From Enterococcus sp. DIV1094 (GTDB lineage: Bacteria > Bacillota > Bacilli > Lactobacillales > Enterococcaceae): a stretch of DNA of 64,000 nt. Shown piece by piece: positions 33,779-43,583 of the stretch. The DNA lies in NCBI RefSeq assembly GCF_017316305.2, contig NZ_CP147250.1, forward strand, positions 2,107,001-2,171,000. The letters run 5' to 3'. The translations under genes were made by a program, and so were the position numbers. Position 1 is the stretch's first letter, and each line of letters begins with the position of its first letter. The notes beneath the pieces were generated by a model that saw only the letters and a program-made list of their open reading frames with translations, was not told where the DNA came from and did not search any database.

Positions 33779-34204
33779 ATGGCAGACGAAAAAAACTTAG
33801 TCTTACATGCTAATCAAGATTTAGGAGAAATCGTGATTGCACCAGAAGTAATCGAAGTCATTATCGGTATTGCAGCTTCTAAAGTCGAAGGTGTCTACGG
33901 GATGCGTGGAACTTTTGCTAGCAATGTCACAGAATTGCTAGGTCGCGCAGCGCATGGTAAAGGTGTATATTTAGTCAATGATGAAGAAGGTTTGAAAGTT
34001 GACTTATATTGTTATTTAGAATATGGCGTTTCAGTACCAAAAGTAGCGATGGAAATGCAAGATCGAGTGAACCAAGAAGTACTTTTCATGACCGACATTG
34101 CACTAGCTGAAGTCAATATCCATGTCGTAGCAGTTGTGCCAGAAAAATTGGAACAACCAGCAATCGATGAACTTTTTGAGGACGAAGAGGAAGAAAATGA
34201 ATAA
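33779..34204 (+). CDS. Asp23/Gls24 family envelope stress protein (YqhY-like)
   Basis: 141 residues. The core GEIVIAPEVIEVIIGIAASKVEGVYGM and VAMEMQDRVNQEV are typical of the Asp23/Gls24 family. Bacillus YqhY, at the same place before nusB, is tied to acetyl-CoA carboxylase activity. It ends in a strongly acidic tail (DELFEDEEEENE). Its last 8 bp overlap nusB. Confidence 0.94.
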   Translation: MADEKNLVLHANQDLGEIVIAPEVIEVIIGIAASKVEGVYGMRGTFASNVTELLGRAAHGKGVYLVNDEEGLKVDLYCYLEYGVSVPKVAMEMQDRVNQEVLFMTDIALAEVNIHVVAVVPEKLEQPAIDELFEDEEEENE

Positions 34205-34646
34205 AGAGTTATCAAGACACGAAATCCGCGAGATGGCATTACAGGCATTGTTCCCATTAGATTTCAATACTGATCTGACGAAAGAAGATGCGATTTTCAA
34301 TGCGATCGAGTTGGATCACCAAGAGATGATCAATGAAGAGCAATCAGAATTTGTTCCGGTATATCTAGACACACTAGTAGGTGGCGTCTGTGCAAAAAAA
34401 GAATCGTTAGACACGATCATTGAAAAGCATTTAAAAAATAATTGGCGGATCAACCGTATCTCCAAAATGGATTTGATTATTTTAAGAATCGCGATTTTCG
34501 AAATGATGTACGTGGATGACGTACCTGCAACCGTTGCATTGAATGAAGCAATCGAGTTAGCGAAGACCTTCAGTGACGACCGCTCACGTAAGTTCGTGAA
34601 TGGTATGTTATCGAATGTGTTGAAAGAATTAGAAGCTGGGGCGTAA
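34197..34646 (+). CDS. nusB: Transcription antitermination factor NusB
   Basis: 149 residues. The start MNKELSRHEIREMALQALFPLDF and the C-terminal WRINRISKMDLIILRIAIFEM...PATVALNEAIELAKTFSDD are diagnostic. NusB binds boxA RNA with S10 in rRNA antitermination. The ATG at 34197 overlaps the preceding gene and has GAGGAAG upstream. Confidence 0.98.
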   Translation: MNKELSRHEIREMALQALFPLDFNTDLTKEDAIFNAIELDHQEMINEEQSEFVPVYLDTLVGGVCAKKESLDTIIEKHLKNNWRINRISKMDLIILRIAIFEMMYVDDVPATVALNEAIELAKTFSDDRSRKFVNGMLSNVLKELEAGA

Positions 34647-34740
34647 GTCCTAGCTTTTTTCTATGATGGTCAAGAAATCAGGTTATGTTACAAGAGATTT
34701 CTATGGTAGAATGAAAGCAAAAATATCTGGGAGTGATCGT

Positions 34741-35595
34741 ATGTCAGAACTGATAAATGGAAAAGAATTAGCAGAAAAAATGCAAGCAGAACTTGCTTTA
34801 AAAGTAAAAGAGCTTAATGAACGACAGATCAATCCCGGATTAGTTGTTTTATTAGTTGGCGAAAATCCGGCAAGCCAAGTCTATGTTCGCAATAAAGAGC
34901 GAGTAGCCAATCAATTAGGCATTTATTCAAAAGTAGAACGCTATAATCAAACAATCTCAGAAGATGAACTATTGAGTGAAATCGAGAAATACAACCGCGA
35001 TCCTCTTTTCCATGGCATACTGGTACAGTTGCCATTGCCAGAGCATATTGATGAAGAAAAAGTATTATTGGCTATCGATCCTAAAAAAGATGTCGATGGT
35101 TTCCATCCATTAAATCTAGGACGCTTGTTTGCAGGAAATCCGGATAAGATCCCTTGTACGCCTTATGGAATCATGAAAATGTTTGAAGCTTATAATATCG
35201 ATTTAACAGGCAAACGTGCTGTAGTGATCGGTCGTAGTAATATTGTTGGTAAACCAATGGGACAACTTTTATTGATGGCGGATGCGACAGTCACGATCGC
35301 TCATTCAAAAACGAAGGACCTTCCAGCATTAGCGCGAGAAGCAGATATCCTCGTGGTAGCTATTGGTCGCGGTCACTTTGTAACGAAGGATTTTGTCAAA
35401 CCTGGTGCAGTCGTTATCGATGTCGGTATGAATCGCGATAAGGAAGGCAAATTGATTGGTGATGTCAAATTTGATGAAGTCGCTCCTCTTACAAGCTTCA
35501 TCACACCTGTTCCTAAAGGAGTAGGACCAATGACGATCACGATGCTGATGGCACAAACGGTGCAATCAGCTGAAGCGGAGCGAGGCGAGTTATGA
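34741..35595 (+). CDS. folD: Bifunctional methylene-THF dehydrogenase/methenyl-THF cyclohydrolase
   Basis: 284 residues. Makes 10-formyl-THF from methylene-THF with NADP. Motifs: [23 protein letters not shown] (catalytic Lys in the first domain), [20 protein letters not shown] and [16 protein letters not shown] (NADP fold). I start at ATG 34741 after TGGGAGTG; an in-frame start at 34663 has no ribosome site. The stop overlaps xseA by 4 bp. Confidence 0.97.
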   Translation: MSELINGKELAEKMQAELALKVKELNERQINPGLVVLLVGENPASQVYVRNKERVANQLGIYSKVERYNQTISEDELLSEIEKYNRDPLFHGILVQLPLPEHIDEEKVLLAIDPKKDVDGFHPLNLGRLFAGNPDKIPCTPYGIMKMFEAYNIDLTGKRAVVIGRSNIVGKPMGQLLLMADATVTIAHSKTKDLPALAREADILVVAIGRGHFVTKDFVKPGAVVIDVGMNRDKEGKLIGDVKFDEVAPLTSFITPVPKGVGPMTITMLMAQTVQSAEAERGEL

Positions 35596-36932
35596 CGCAA
35601 GAGTATCTCACGGTCACCACGTTAACCAAATATTTAAAACGAAAATTCGAAGCAGATCCATATTTGGAAAGAGTTTATTTAACTGGTGAAATCTCAAATT
35701 TCCGTATGCGAGCAAATGCGCATCAATACTTCAGCTTAAAAGATGATCATGCAAAAATTTCTGCGATCATGTTCAAGGGGGCTTTTCAAAAGTTACGTTT
35801 CCAACCAAAAGAGGGCATGAAAGTATTAGTGATCGGTCGTATCTCTCTTTACGAAGCCAGTGGTTCTTATCAAATCTACGTAGAACATATGGAGCCGGAT
35901 GGTGTCGGTGCGCTCTACCAAGAGTTAGAGGAACGAAAAGAGAAATTGATGAAAGAAGGCCTATTTGCCGGACCTAAACAGGCGCTACCGAGATTTCCCA
36001 AAAGGATCGCCGTATTAACAAGTCCGAGTGGTGCGGTCATTCGTGATATCATCACGACGGTCAAACGTCGTTATCCGATTGCGCAACTTGTTTTGTTCCC
36101 AACAGTTGTCCAAGGAAATCAGGCCGCAGATGATGTCGTTCGCAATATCCAACGTGTAGAAGAGCTAGGGAATTTCGATACGATGATCATAGGGCGCGGA
36201 GGCGGCTCGATCGAGGATCTTTGGCCTTTCAATGAGGAACGAGTGGCTCGTGCCATTTACCAAGCCAAAACGCCAAGTATTTCCTCTGTCGGACACGAAA
36301 CAGACACGACGATTGCCGACTTAGTTGCAGATGTTCGAGCAGCGACACCGACTGCGGCAGCTGAATTGGCTGTACCAGTGCTATCTGAAGAGTTGATGCG
36401 GATCAAAGAACGACAAGCACGCTTAGAACAAGGTTTTTTACGTCAGATCCAAAGAAAGCAAGAACGATTTGCTCGAGCGCGACAATCTTATGTTTTTCGT
36501 CAACCTGAACGACTTTACGAAGGACAAACAATCAAATTAGATCAATTGCGGCAACGTCTGTATCAAGCGACGCAGCAAATTTATCATGCAAAAGAAAAAC
36601 AAACGTTGAATTTAAGTCATCAGTTGCAACAAGTCGCACCAATTTATCGAGTGAAAGCAGCCAAGCAAGAAACAAGCTACTTAGAAAAACGATTAGCAGA
36701 AAAAATCCAACAATATATGCAACAACAGCAACAAAAATTTCAACAAGCGGTTCAATCACTTGATTTACTTAGTCCTTTAAAAATCATGGGTAGAGGATAT
36801 AGCTACACGACGTTGAATGATCAAGTAGCAAAAAGTGTCGAAGAGATCCAAGTCGGTGATGAATTAGTCATTCATTATGCAGATGGACGGGTCAAAGGCA
36901 AAGTGGAACAGATCGAAAAGGAGACAGAATAA
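35592..36932 (+). CDS. xseA: Exodeoxyribonuclease VII large subunit
   Basis: 446 residues. N-terminal OB-fold ([24 protein letters not shown]), nuclease core with [16 protein letters not shown] and [28 protein letters not shown], then a long coiled coil (about 275-390). With XseB it degrades single-stranded DNA to short oligonucleotides. ATG 35592 overlaps folD (ATGA). Confidence 0.98.
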   Translation: MTQEYLTVTTLTKYLKRKFEADPYLERVYLTGEISNFRMRANAHQYFSLKDDHAKISAIMFKGAFQKLRFQPKEGMKVLVIGRISLYEASGSYQIYVEHMEPDGVGALYQELEERKEKLMKEGLFAGPKQALPRFPKRIAVLTSPSGAVIRDIITTVKRRYPIAQLVLFPTVVQGNQAADDVVRNIQRVEELGNFDTMIIGRGGGSIEDLWPFNEERVARAIYQAKTPSISSVGHETDTTIADLVADVRAATPTAAAELAVPVLSEELMRIKERQARLEQGFLRQIQRKQERFARARQSYVFRQPERLYEGQTIKLDQLRQRLYQATQQIYHAKEKQTLNLSHQLQQVAPIYRVKAAKQETSYLEKRLAEKIQQYMQQQQQKFQQAVQSLDLLSPLKIMGRGYSYTTLNDQVAKSVEEIQVGDELVIHYADGRVKGKVEQIEKETE

Positions 36933-36933
36933 G

Positions 36934-37158
36934 ATGGCAAATCCAACATTTGAAGAATCATTGCAAGAATTAGAAAAAATCGTCATGCAATTAGAGCAAG
37001 GAGATGTCCCTTTAGAATCAGCGTTAGATGCGTTCAAAAGAGGAATGGAATTGAGTAAGCAATGTCAAGATACACTTTCGAAAGCGGAAGAAACATTAAC
37101 AAAAATGATGACTGAAACGAATGAAGAAATCACTTTTGACGAGAAAGAGGGAGCATGA
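36934..37158 (+). CDS. xseB: Exodeoxyribonuclease VII small subunit
   Basis: 74 residues, normal for XseB. FEESLQELEKIVMQLEQGDVPLESALDAFKRG is diagnostic. It starts one base after the xseA stop and overlaps ispA, in line with coupled expression; several copies bind the XseA coiled coil. Confidence 0.97.
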   Translation: MANPTFEESLQELEKIVMQLEQGDVPLESALDAFKRGMELSKQCQDTLSKAEETLTKMMTETNEEITFDEKEGA

Positions 37159-38045
37159 TGGAACTAACTGATTTTTCTGAGATCCACCTGCCTTTGGTAG
37201 AAGAAGAAATGGTTTCTTTCATTACGGAATATACGTCGGATGAACGCCTGAAGGAAAGTATGGTCTATTCGATCCATGCGGGCGGAAAAAGAATCCGACC
37301 ACTTGCTTTACTAGCAACTGTCTCTTCATTTGGTACCAAGATTGACACTTCGGTTTACCAAGTGGCAGCCGCATTAGAAATGATCCATACCTATTCATTG
37401 ATCCATGATGATCTTCCTGCGATGGATAATGATGATCTGCGCAGAGGCAAGCCAACGAACCATAAAGTTTACGGAGAAGCTTTAGCGATTTTAGCAGGCG
37501 ATGGTTTACTAACAGGGGCCTTTCAGTTGATCAGTATGACTCACTTAGCCAATTCACCAAAATTATTGTTATTGCAGCAATTAGCTGTTAGCGCTGGAAC
37601 CCAAGGAATGGTAGCAGGTCAAGCGGCAGATATCGAAGGTGAAACGAAAGAGTTGACGCTAGAAGAATTAGCACTGATCCACGAGCGAAAGACTGGACGT
37701 CTTATACGCTATGCTTTGCTAGCTGGGGGTATTTTAGCGGAACAACCAGAAGAAGTCTTGCTTCAATTACAAAAAATCGCCGCACATCTCGGTTTAGCAT
37801 TTCAAATCCGCGATGATCTATTGGATGTAACCAGCACGACTGAAGCGTTAGGAAAAACAGCGGGCAAGGATGAGCGAGCGGATAAAAATACGTACCCTCG
37901 TTTATTAGGAATCGAGCAGACAAGAGCTGCCTTGCAACAAGAAATCCATTCCGCTAATGAGATCATTGCCCAGTTAGAACAAGAAGTTTGTTCATTTGAT
38001 GGAGACATCCTTCGTCAATTGGTCAAACGATTCGATGAGAAGTGA
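37155..38045 (+). CDS. ispA: Geranyl/farnesyl diphosphate synthase
   Basis: 296 residues. The first Asp-rich motif DDLPAMDND (about 84-92) and the second RDDLLDVT (about 218) bind Mg-diphosphate. It makes farnesyl diphosphate for undecaprenyl and quinone synthesis. ATG at 37155 overlaps the xseB stop as ATGA; ATG 37158 is an alternative. dxs, the next gene in Bacillus, is absent here, consistent with mevalonate-pathway isoprenoids. Confidence 0.97.
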   Translation: MMELTDFSEIHLPLVEEEMVSFITEYTSDERLKESMVYSIHAGGKRIRPLALLATVSSFGTKIDTSVYQVAAALEMIHTYSLIHDDLPAMDNDDLRRGKPTNHKVYGEALAILAGDGLLTGAFQLISMTHLANSPKLLLLQQLAVSAGTQGMVAGQAADIEGETKELTLEELALIHERKTGRLIRYALLAGGILAEQPEEVLLQLQKIAAHLGLAFQIRDDLLDVTSTTEALGKTAGKDERADKNTYPRLLGIEQTRAALQQEIHSANEIIAQLEQEVCSFDGDILRQLVKRFDEK

Positions 38046-38053
38046 GGAAAAGG

Positions 38054-38875
38054 ATGGAAAAAGAACGAGTAGATGTATTAGCTGTCAAACAAGGGCTATT
38101 TGAAACGAGAGAACAAGCAAAACGTTCTGTGATGGCTGGTTTGATCTATAATGAAAAAAATGAACGTTTTGACAAACCAGGAGAGAAAATCCCTGTGAGC
38201 AGTGAACTAAAAGTCAAAGGAAAAAAACTGCCGTATGTATCTCGTGGTGGGTTAAAATTAGAGAAGGCATTAAAGCAGTTTGATCTGACAGTAAAGGATA
38301 AGGTATTGCTTGATATTGGGGCATCTACTGGAGGCTTTACAGATGCAGCACTGCAAAATGGTGCAAAGATGAGTTATGCGTTAGATGTGGGCTATAATCA
38401 GTTAGCATGGAAAATCCGCCAAGACCCCAAAGTGGTAGTGATGGAACGCGTTAATTTTCGTTATGCAAAACCAGAAGATTTTGATCAAGGTGTTCCTGAA
38501 GTGGCAGTTATCGATGTTTCATTCATCTCTTTGAAACTGATGTTACCACCTTTACATGCGATTTTAAAACCAGAAGGTGAAGTGATCGCATTGATCAAAC
38601 CACAGTTCGAAGCAGGCAGAGAAGCTGTTGGCAAAAATGGCATCGTCCGTGATGCTGCAACACATCAACAAGTTATCGAAGACATTTTGACTTTTTCTAC
38701 AGAACATGGTTTTGATGTATTGGATCTAAGTTATTCTCCAATCACTGGTGGAGAAGGAAATATTGAATTTTTAGCGCACTTGAAAAAAGTATCAGATAAA
38801 GGAACAATCTATGCGAACGTTGATCCAGTTCAAATCGTTGAAATGGCTCATGAACAATTTACGCATAAGCGATAG
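38054..38875 (+). CDS. tlyA: TlyA family rRNA methyltransferase (YqxC)
   Basis: 273 residues: S4 RNA-binding domain (about 3-65) then an FtsJ-like methyltransferase with SAM motif LLDIGASTGGFTDAAL (about 88) and KPQFEAGREAVGKNGIVRD. In other bacteria TlyA methylates 16S/23S rRNA ribose; haemolysin labels for the family are historical. I prefer ATG 38054 (GTGAGGAAAAGG upstream) over a GTG at 38042. Confidence 0.95.
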   Translation: MEKERVDVLAVKQGLFETREQAKRSVMAGLIYNEKNERFDKPGEKIPVSSELKVKGKKLPYVSRGGLKLEKALKQFDLTVKDKVLLDIGASTGGFTDAALQNGAKMSYALDVGYNQLAWKIRQDPKVVVMERVNFRYAKPEDFDQGVPEVAVIDVSFISLKLMLPPLHAILKPEGEVIALIKPQFEAGREAVGKNGIVRDAATHQQVIEDILTFSTEHGFDVLDLSYSPITGGEGNIEFLAHLKKVSDKGTIYANVDPVQIVEMAHEQFTHKR

Positions 38876-38976
38876 TCTCGAAAAATGATAAAAAAAGACT
38901 ATGAGTTCTTCTTTATTAAGCGCTTGAAATAAGCTATCATTGATAGAAGAAGGATTGGCGAAGGAGCGGATTGAGC

Positions 38977-39426
38977 ATGAGAAAAAAAGATCGACATCGT
39001 TTGATTACTCGATTACTGAATGAACAAGATATACGTAAACAAGAAGAATTTGTAGAAATACTAAAAAATAGAGGAATCTCTGTCACGCAAGCGACGATTT
39101 CAAGAGATATCAAAGAGCTGAAATTGATCAAAGTTCCAGCTGTAGATGGCGGCTATCGTTATAGTTTGCCTGCTGAAACAAGTGAAGATGTGAACACAAA
39201 GTTAGAAAAATTATTGAAAGACGCATTTGTAGCTGTTGACCAGATGGAGAAATTCGTTATTTTGAAAACTTTGCCGGGTAATGCTTCAGCTGCTGCAAAT
39301 CTGATCGATAAGCGTTACAAAAAAGAATTATTCTCGATCATCAATGATGATGACAATGTGTTGATGATCACACGATTGGAAGAAGATGCTGTTCAATTAA
39401 AGAAAGATTTTCTGCATTACCTTTAA
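38977..39426 (+). CDS. argR: Arginine repressor ArgR/AhrC
   Basis: 149 residues. N-terminal winged helix (RHRLITRLLNEQDIRKQEEFVEIL, then VTQATISRDIKELKLIKV) and C-terminal arginine-binding/oligomerisation domain with LPGNASAAANLIDK and ILNDDDN-like SIINDDDNVLMIT. It sits ahead of recN as in Bacillus. ATG 38977 is ten bases from AAGGAG; TTG 38971 is closer (four bases) and possible. Enterococci often have several ArgR copies; this is the one in the recN locus. Confidence 0.96.
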   Translation: MRKKDRHRLITRLLNEQDIRKQEEFVEILKNRGISVTQATISRDIKELKLIKVPAVDGGYRYSLPAETSEDVNTKLEKLLKDAFVAVDQMEKFVILKTLPGNASAAANLIDKRYKKELFSIINDDDNVLMITRLEEDAVQLKKDFLHYL

Positions 39427-39443
39427 TCTAAGGAGTGATTGCA

Positions 39444-41123
39444 ATGCTACAAGAAATCAGTATCACCAATTTTGCGATTATTCCTGAGTTGCGGTTGTCG
39501 TTTCATGAAGGAATGACTGCTTTAACAGGAGAAACCGGTGCGGGTAAGTCAATTATCATTGATGCTTTAGGCTTATTAGCAGGGGGTCGCGGATCAAGTG
39601 ATTATATCCGTCAAGGTGCGGATAAATGTATTCTTGAAGGATTATTCGAATGGCCAAAGCAAAAGGGTTTTGAATCATTGATGGAAGAATTGGGGATCGA
39701 GTCGGATGGCTCAAACCTGATTGTTCGCCGTGATATGTCATTGACAGGAAAAAATGTCTGTCGGGTCAACGGGCATATTGTTACATTGGCGAATCTAAGA
39801 CGTGTCGGTGGTTACTTAGTGGATATCCAAGGCCAAAATGAACACCAAGAATTACTACAACCTGAATCGCATCTTGTTTTACTTGATCGTTTTGGAGATG
39901 CGACGTTCCAAGAGAAGAAAAGAACGTATCAAGAAGCTTATGAAGCATATCGTGAACTAGAAAGAAAAGTACGTAAGATCCAACAAAACGAAAAAAACTA
40001 TGTGCAACGCATCGATATGTTGAACTTTCAACAAGAAGAAATCGCAGCTGCACAACTAGTAGTTGGTGAAGAAGAAAAACTAAAAGAAGAGCGCGATAAG
40101 TTAAGTAATTATCAAAAAATCGTTGATGGCTTGGCTACGGGTTACGGCGCATTAAGTGAAGGGGAACAAAGCAGTCTTGATGGTGTCGGGATGGCTGTTT
40201 CTGAAATACAGAGTATCGCGCATCTTGATCCAGAATACGAAGCGATTTTTGAGAATATCCAGAGTGCCTACTATTTGTTGCAAGATGCAGTAGGGGATAT
40301 GAGCAGACAAATCGATTTACTTGAACTGGATGAAAATCGTTTAGAAGAAGTAACGCAACGTATGGAAACGATCCGACAATTAAAACGTAAATACGGTGAT
40401 TCAGTTGAAGCAATCTTAGCCTACTACGAAGAAATTTCAGAGGAACTAGATTCTTCCGACTTTACAGAAGGTCAGCTTGATAAAATGAAGCAAGAACTCA
40501 CTCAAAAAGAAGAACGAGCTTTTCAGTGTGCGAATGAGCTTCATCAAGCAAGAAAAGCCATTGCAAGTGAGTTGGAGCAATCGATTTTACGTGAATTGAA
40601 GAGCCTGTATATGGAAAATACCGAATTTGAAGTTCGTTTTTCCAACCGAGCAGATGGACGATTAGACGAGCAAGGGATTGATGTCGTTGAATTTTATATC
40701 ACGACGAACCCAGGAGAACCATTGAAACCGCTGGTCAAAGTTGCTTCAGGCGGTGAGTTGTCCCGAGTATTACTTGCATTGAAAACCATTTTTTCTTCTG
40801 AGCATGGGGTGACTAGTATCATTTTTGACGAAGTAGATACTGGGGTCAGTGGCCGAGTGGCACAAGCCATTGCAGATAAGATATTGAAAATCTCTAAGTA
40901 TTCTCAAGTACTCTGCATCACACATCTACCCCAAGTAGCTGCTGTAGCGGATTATCAATACTACATTGTAAAAGAAGTAGTCGGTGGAAGAACACGAACA
41001 TCCGTTGCCGAACTAGCTGCGGCTGAAAGAGAAAATGAAATTGCGCGAATGTTGGCAGGTAGTGAGATCACACCATTAACGATCGAACATGCCAAAGAAT
41101 TACTGCGCTTAGCGAAAAAATAA
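39444..41123 (+). CDS. recN: DNA repair protein RecN
   Basis: 559 residues, SMC-like ATPase acting early in double-strand-break repair. Walker A GETGAGKSI (about 31), QGQNEHQELL, two coiled-coil arms (about 155-350), signature VASGGELSRVLLALK and Walker B IIFDEVDTGVSG. I start at ATG 39444, after TAAGGAGTG, rather than the GTG at 39435 inside the ribosome site. A very strong terminator follows. Confidence 0.97.
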   Translation: MLQEISITNFAIIPELRLSFHEGMTALTGETGAGKSIIIDALGLLAGGRGSSDYIRQGADKCILEGLFEWPKQKGFESLMEELGIESDGSNLIVRRDMSLTGKNVCRVNGHIVTLANLRRVGGYLVDIQGQNEHQELLQPESHLVLLDRFGDATFQEKKRTYQEAYEAYRELERKVRKIQQNEKNYVQRIDMLNFQQEEIAAAQLVVGEEEKLKEERDKLSNYQKIVDGLATGYGALSEGEQSSLDGVGMAVSEIQSIAHLDPEYEAIFENIQSAYYLLQDAVGDMSRQIDLLELDENRLEEVTQRMETIRQLKRKYGDSVEAILAYYEEISEELDSSDFTEGQLDKMKQELTQKEERAFQCANELHQARKAIASELEQSILRELKSLYMENTEFEVRFSNRADGRLDEQGIDVVEFYITTNPGEPLKPLVKVASGGELSRVLLALKTIFSSEHGVTSIIFDEVDTGVSGRVAQAIADKILKISKYSQVLCITHLPQVAAVADYQYYIVKEVVGGRTRTSVAELAAAERENEIARMLAGSEITPLTIEHAKELLRLAKK

Positions 41124-41146
41124 AACGATGCAAGAAGCATTCAACT

Positions 41147-41196
41147 AAAAAAGCAGAGCTTGGAAATCAGAAATGATTTCCAAGCTCTGCTTTTTT
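41147..41196. terminator. Terminator after recN
   Basis: Perfect 23-bp stem (41147-41169 with 41174-41196), loop GAAA, A-run on the left and T7 on the right; it can also stop minus-strand transcription from the DUF4044 gene. Confidence 0.96.
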
Positions 41197-41236
41197 TATC
41201 ATTAATCATAAAGAGACTAAGGTTATTAGCAGTTAT

Positions 41237-41353
41237 CTACATTACACTGATTACAGCAGTTAAAACGACTGAACCGATTGTCAAAATCAACATTGTCCAA
41301 ATCACTAATTTGGTCACTTTCGCAAAAGTACTCGTTTGTTTTTTTTCTCGCAT
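41237..41353 (-). CDS. DUF4044 micro-protein
   Basis: 38 residues from the ATG at 41351-41353: a basic N-terminus (MREKKQTSTFAKVTK) and one membrane helix (about 17-36). The pattern matches DUF4044 proteins, tiny membrane proteins of unknown function in Firmicutes. CGAGGTAATCACG gives a ribosome site. It lies downstream of corA on the same strand, about 70 bp away, and ends at the bidirectional terminator. Confidence 0.8.
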   Translation of the reverse strand: MREKKQTSTFAKVTKLVIWTMLILTIGSVVLTAVISVM

Positions 41354-41424
41354 CGTGATTACCTCGATTTATTATTGTTAACTTAATTTTACATGCTTTT
41401 CGCCTATTCTACAAGAGGGCATCT

Positions 41425-42381
41425 CTATAAAAACTTCCCTTTTTTTAAATAATAAGTGGTTAACAGGGAAATGATCACGGTCAATAAGATCAGCCAGAGA
41501 AACGCATCATCCCTTTCAGCAATTGGTAGTTTAATGTTCATCCCATAAATACTTCCGATAATTGTAGGGATTGTTAAGATGATCGTTAAAGAAGTTAAAA
41601 TTTTCATAATATTATTCAAGTTGTTGGAAATGATTGCTGAAAAAGTTTGGTTCATTTGCTCGACTAGCTTTAAACGGATACGAGCAGTTGTCTTCGCTTG
41701 TTCGGTTTCGATGATCACGTCTCTTAGATGATTCATCAAAGCGTGATTATTTTGGACAGCTTGATTTTCGGCTAAGTGTTGTAAGGCTTCAAGGTTGGAG
41801 GCTGTCGCTTCTTTGAAGTACACTAAACTTTTTTGGATATCCATGATTTGATATAGCTGTTTATTTTCAGTTGAAACTTTTAATTGCGTTTCAAGCAAAT
41901 CACATTGAGCAAGTAATGAAGATAAGTAGGTGTTAAAAGATTGAGTAATTTGCCAAAGCATCTGCATAAAAATATTTAGATTTGCCGAAAGGTCATTTTT
42001 ATGAAACGTTTGTTGGAACACTTTCTTCAAAAAAAGTGGTTCATGATTGGTAATTGTGATAAGCTTCTTTTTGGGCGTGAGAATAATCGAGAACGGATAG
42101 GTGTCTACTTGGAAATACCCACTAGGACTTGTCTTTGGAAATGGGTATTGTAACAACAATAATGCTGGTTTCGTTAATTTTTCTTGATTGAATTCTTCTA
42201 CCCGTGAGTTTTCTGCATCGTCTAAGACAGACGTAAGGTAATCTCTAGGTATCTGAAATTGTTTGATCAACTGATCGATCTCTTCTCCTGTAGGACGCTC
42301 GACACAATACCAAACGGTTTCAGCAGTTTCTTCCGATGAGTCAATCAATTTTTGGTCTTCGAGTGTGAAATACTTTATCAT
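41425..42381 (-). CDS. corA: CorA family magnesium/divalent metal transporter
   Basis: 318 residues. A long cytosolic alpha/beta and helical part (1-255) is followed by two C-terminal membrane helices (about 260-280 and 292-312) with the signature YGMN (GSIYGMNIKLP) between them. ATG 42381 follows GAGGAGG; an in-frame TTG at 42396 lies within the ribosome site. By family it takes up Mg2+ or similar ions; the loop is less acidic than in E. coli CorA. Confidence 0.93.
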   Translation of the reverse strand: MIKYFTLEDQKLIDSSEETAETVWYCVERPTGEEIDQLIKQFQIPRDYLTSVLDDAENSRVEEFNQEKLTKPALLLLQYPFPKTSPSGYFQVDTYPFSIILTPKKKLITITNHEPLFLKKVFQQTFHKNDLSANLNIFMQMLWQITQSFNTYLSSLLAQCDLLETQLKVSTENKQLYQIMDIQKSLVYFKEATASNLEALQHLAENQAVQNNHALMNHLRDVIIETEQAKTTARIRLKLVEQMNQTFSAIISNNLNNIMKILTSLTIILTIPTIIGSIYGMNIKLPIAERDDAFLWLILLTVIISLLTTYYLKKGKFL

Positions 42382-42591
42382 TGGGAACCTCCTCAATACT
42401 TCTTTCTTCTATTATAACTAATTCTTGAAAAGAACACATTGAAAGAGACTATCCTTTGACCAGCAATGAGTTGATTTGTAAAAAAGGGCTATAGTAAAGT
42501 AATAAAACAGTATAAATTTAAACTAAATGAAATCGTTGTGTAAACTAAATCACGTATACTTAACGCAACGATTAAAAAGGAGATTTGTCGT

Positions 42592-42960
42592 ATGGGCAGT
42601 TTTTCACCACTTGTATTATTTTGGTACATCTTTCCGGCAATCGTGATTTTTGGTTGTCAATTTCTAGTTAAAATCTTTGCTCTGACTCGCCGTTTTAAAG
42701 TCAAAGCACCTGATTTAGCCGTTCCCTTTTTGTGGGGAGGTATCCACGCATTGTCTCGTAATACCGCTACGTCTTCATTTTTGCCTTTTTTATTGATCAC
42801 AATCCTTTTGATGGCAATCTGTATTGCGTTATTCCAAGCTTATTACTATGACGAAATCGTGTATTCACGTTATTTCAAAATGACTTGGCGACTTACTTTT
42901 TTGGTTACCTTAGTCATGTATGTCGTATTGATCGTCTTGAACATCCTTTCATTTCTCTAA
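42592..42960 (+). CDS. DUF3397 family membrane protein
   Basis: 122 residues, four hydrophobic segments (about 8-28, 43-53 weaker, 62-84 and 96-120). Pattern VKAPDLAVPFLWGGIHALS matches DUF3397, a family found just upstream of mraZ in lactobacilli and enterococci. Function unknown. ATG follows AAAGGAGATTTGTCGT. A terminator separates it from the dcw cluster. Confidence 0.82.
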   Translation: MGSFSPLVLFWYIFPAIVIFGCQFLVKIFALTRRFKVKAPDLAVPFLWGGIHALSRNTATSSFLPFLLITILLMAICIALFQAYYYDEIVYSRYFKMTWRLTFLVTLVMYVVLIVLNILSFL

Positions 42961-42967
42961 TATGACG

Positions 42968-43015
42968 CAATCAGGCTGTTAAAAGACTTTTAAAAATCTT
43001 TTTGCAGCCTGATTG
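42968..43015 (+). terminator. Terminator between DUF3397 gene and mraZ
   Basis: CAATCAGGCTG (42968-42978) pairs with CAGCCTGATTG (43005-43015), with inner AT pairing, followed by a T-rich run. Confidence 0.9.
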
Positions 43016-43066
43016 TTAAAATTTTTTTTACTAATAAAAAAGTTATTCTCAGATTTCCCATAAAAG

Positions 43067-43091
43067 GTGGTAGAAAGTGGGGGATTGTGGT
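43067..43091 (+). promoter_or_regulatory. MraZ box array
   Basis: Three direct repeats GTGGT (43067-43071), GTGGG (43077-43081) and GTGGT (43087-43091) at exact 10-bp steps, 40-64 bp before mraZ. MraZ binds such spaced GTGG/TGGG repeats in its own promoter, so autoregulation of the dcw cluster is likely. Confidence 0.82.
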
Positions 43092-43130
43092 AGACTGATT
43101 TTAGTTAGTGGAGGATTGGGGGTAGTTTCG

Positions 43131-43562
43131 ATGTTAATGGGCGAATATCGGCATAATATTGATGCAAAAGGTCGCTTGATCGTGCCTTCAAAATTGCGCG
43201 AGGAGTTAGGCGAACAATTCGTGTTGACTCGTGGTTTAGATGGTTGTCTTTTCGGCTATCCAATGAGTGAATGGAACGAATTAGAATCGAAACTAAACGA
43301 TATGCCTCTAGCAAAGAAAGACGCTAGGACGTTTGTGCGCTTTTTCTACTCAGCAGCTACAGAATGCGAGCTAGATAAGCAAGGACGTATCAATATCCCT
43401 AATACATTAAGAAACTACGCAACAATTACGAAAGAGTGTGTCATTGTTGGTGTGTCAAACCGAATTGAGATTTGGGATGAAGCCAAATGGCAAGAATTTT
43501 CAGAAGCTGCAGAAGAAAACTTTGATGAAATCGCTGAGAACATGATCGATTTCGGATTATAA
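43131..43562 (+). CDS. mraZ: Transcriptional regulator MraZ
   Basis: 143 residues, two AbrB-like swapped-hairpin repeats: [24 protein letters not shown] at the start and [19 protein letters not shown] near residue 80. It represses the dcw operon by binding repeats in its promoter. I start at ATG 43131 after GGGGGTAG; ATG 43137 is also possible. Confidence 0.97.
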   Translation: MLMGEYRHNIDAKGRLIVPSKLREELGEQFVLTRGLDGCLFGYPMSEWNELESKLNDMPLAKKDARTFVRFFYSAATECELDKQGRINIPNTLRNYATITKECVIVGVSNRIEIWDEAKWQEFSEAAEENFDEIAENMIDFGL

Positions 43563-43583
43563 GAAATAGGAAGAGGCTGACTA

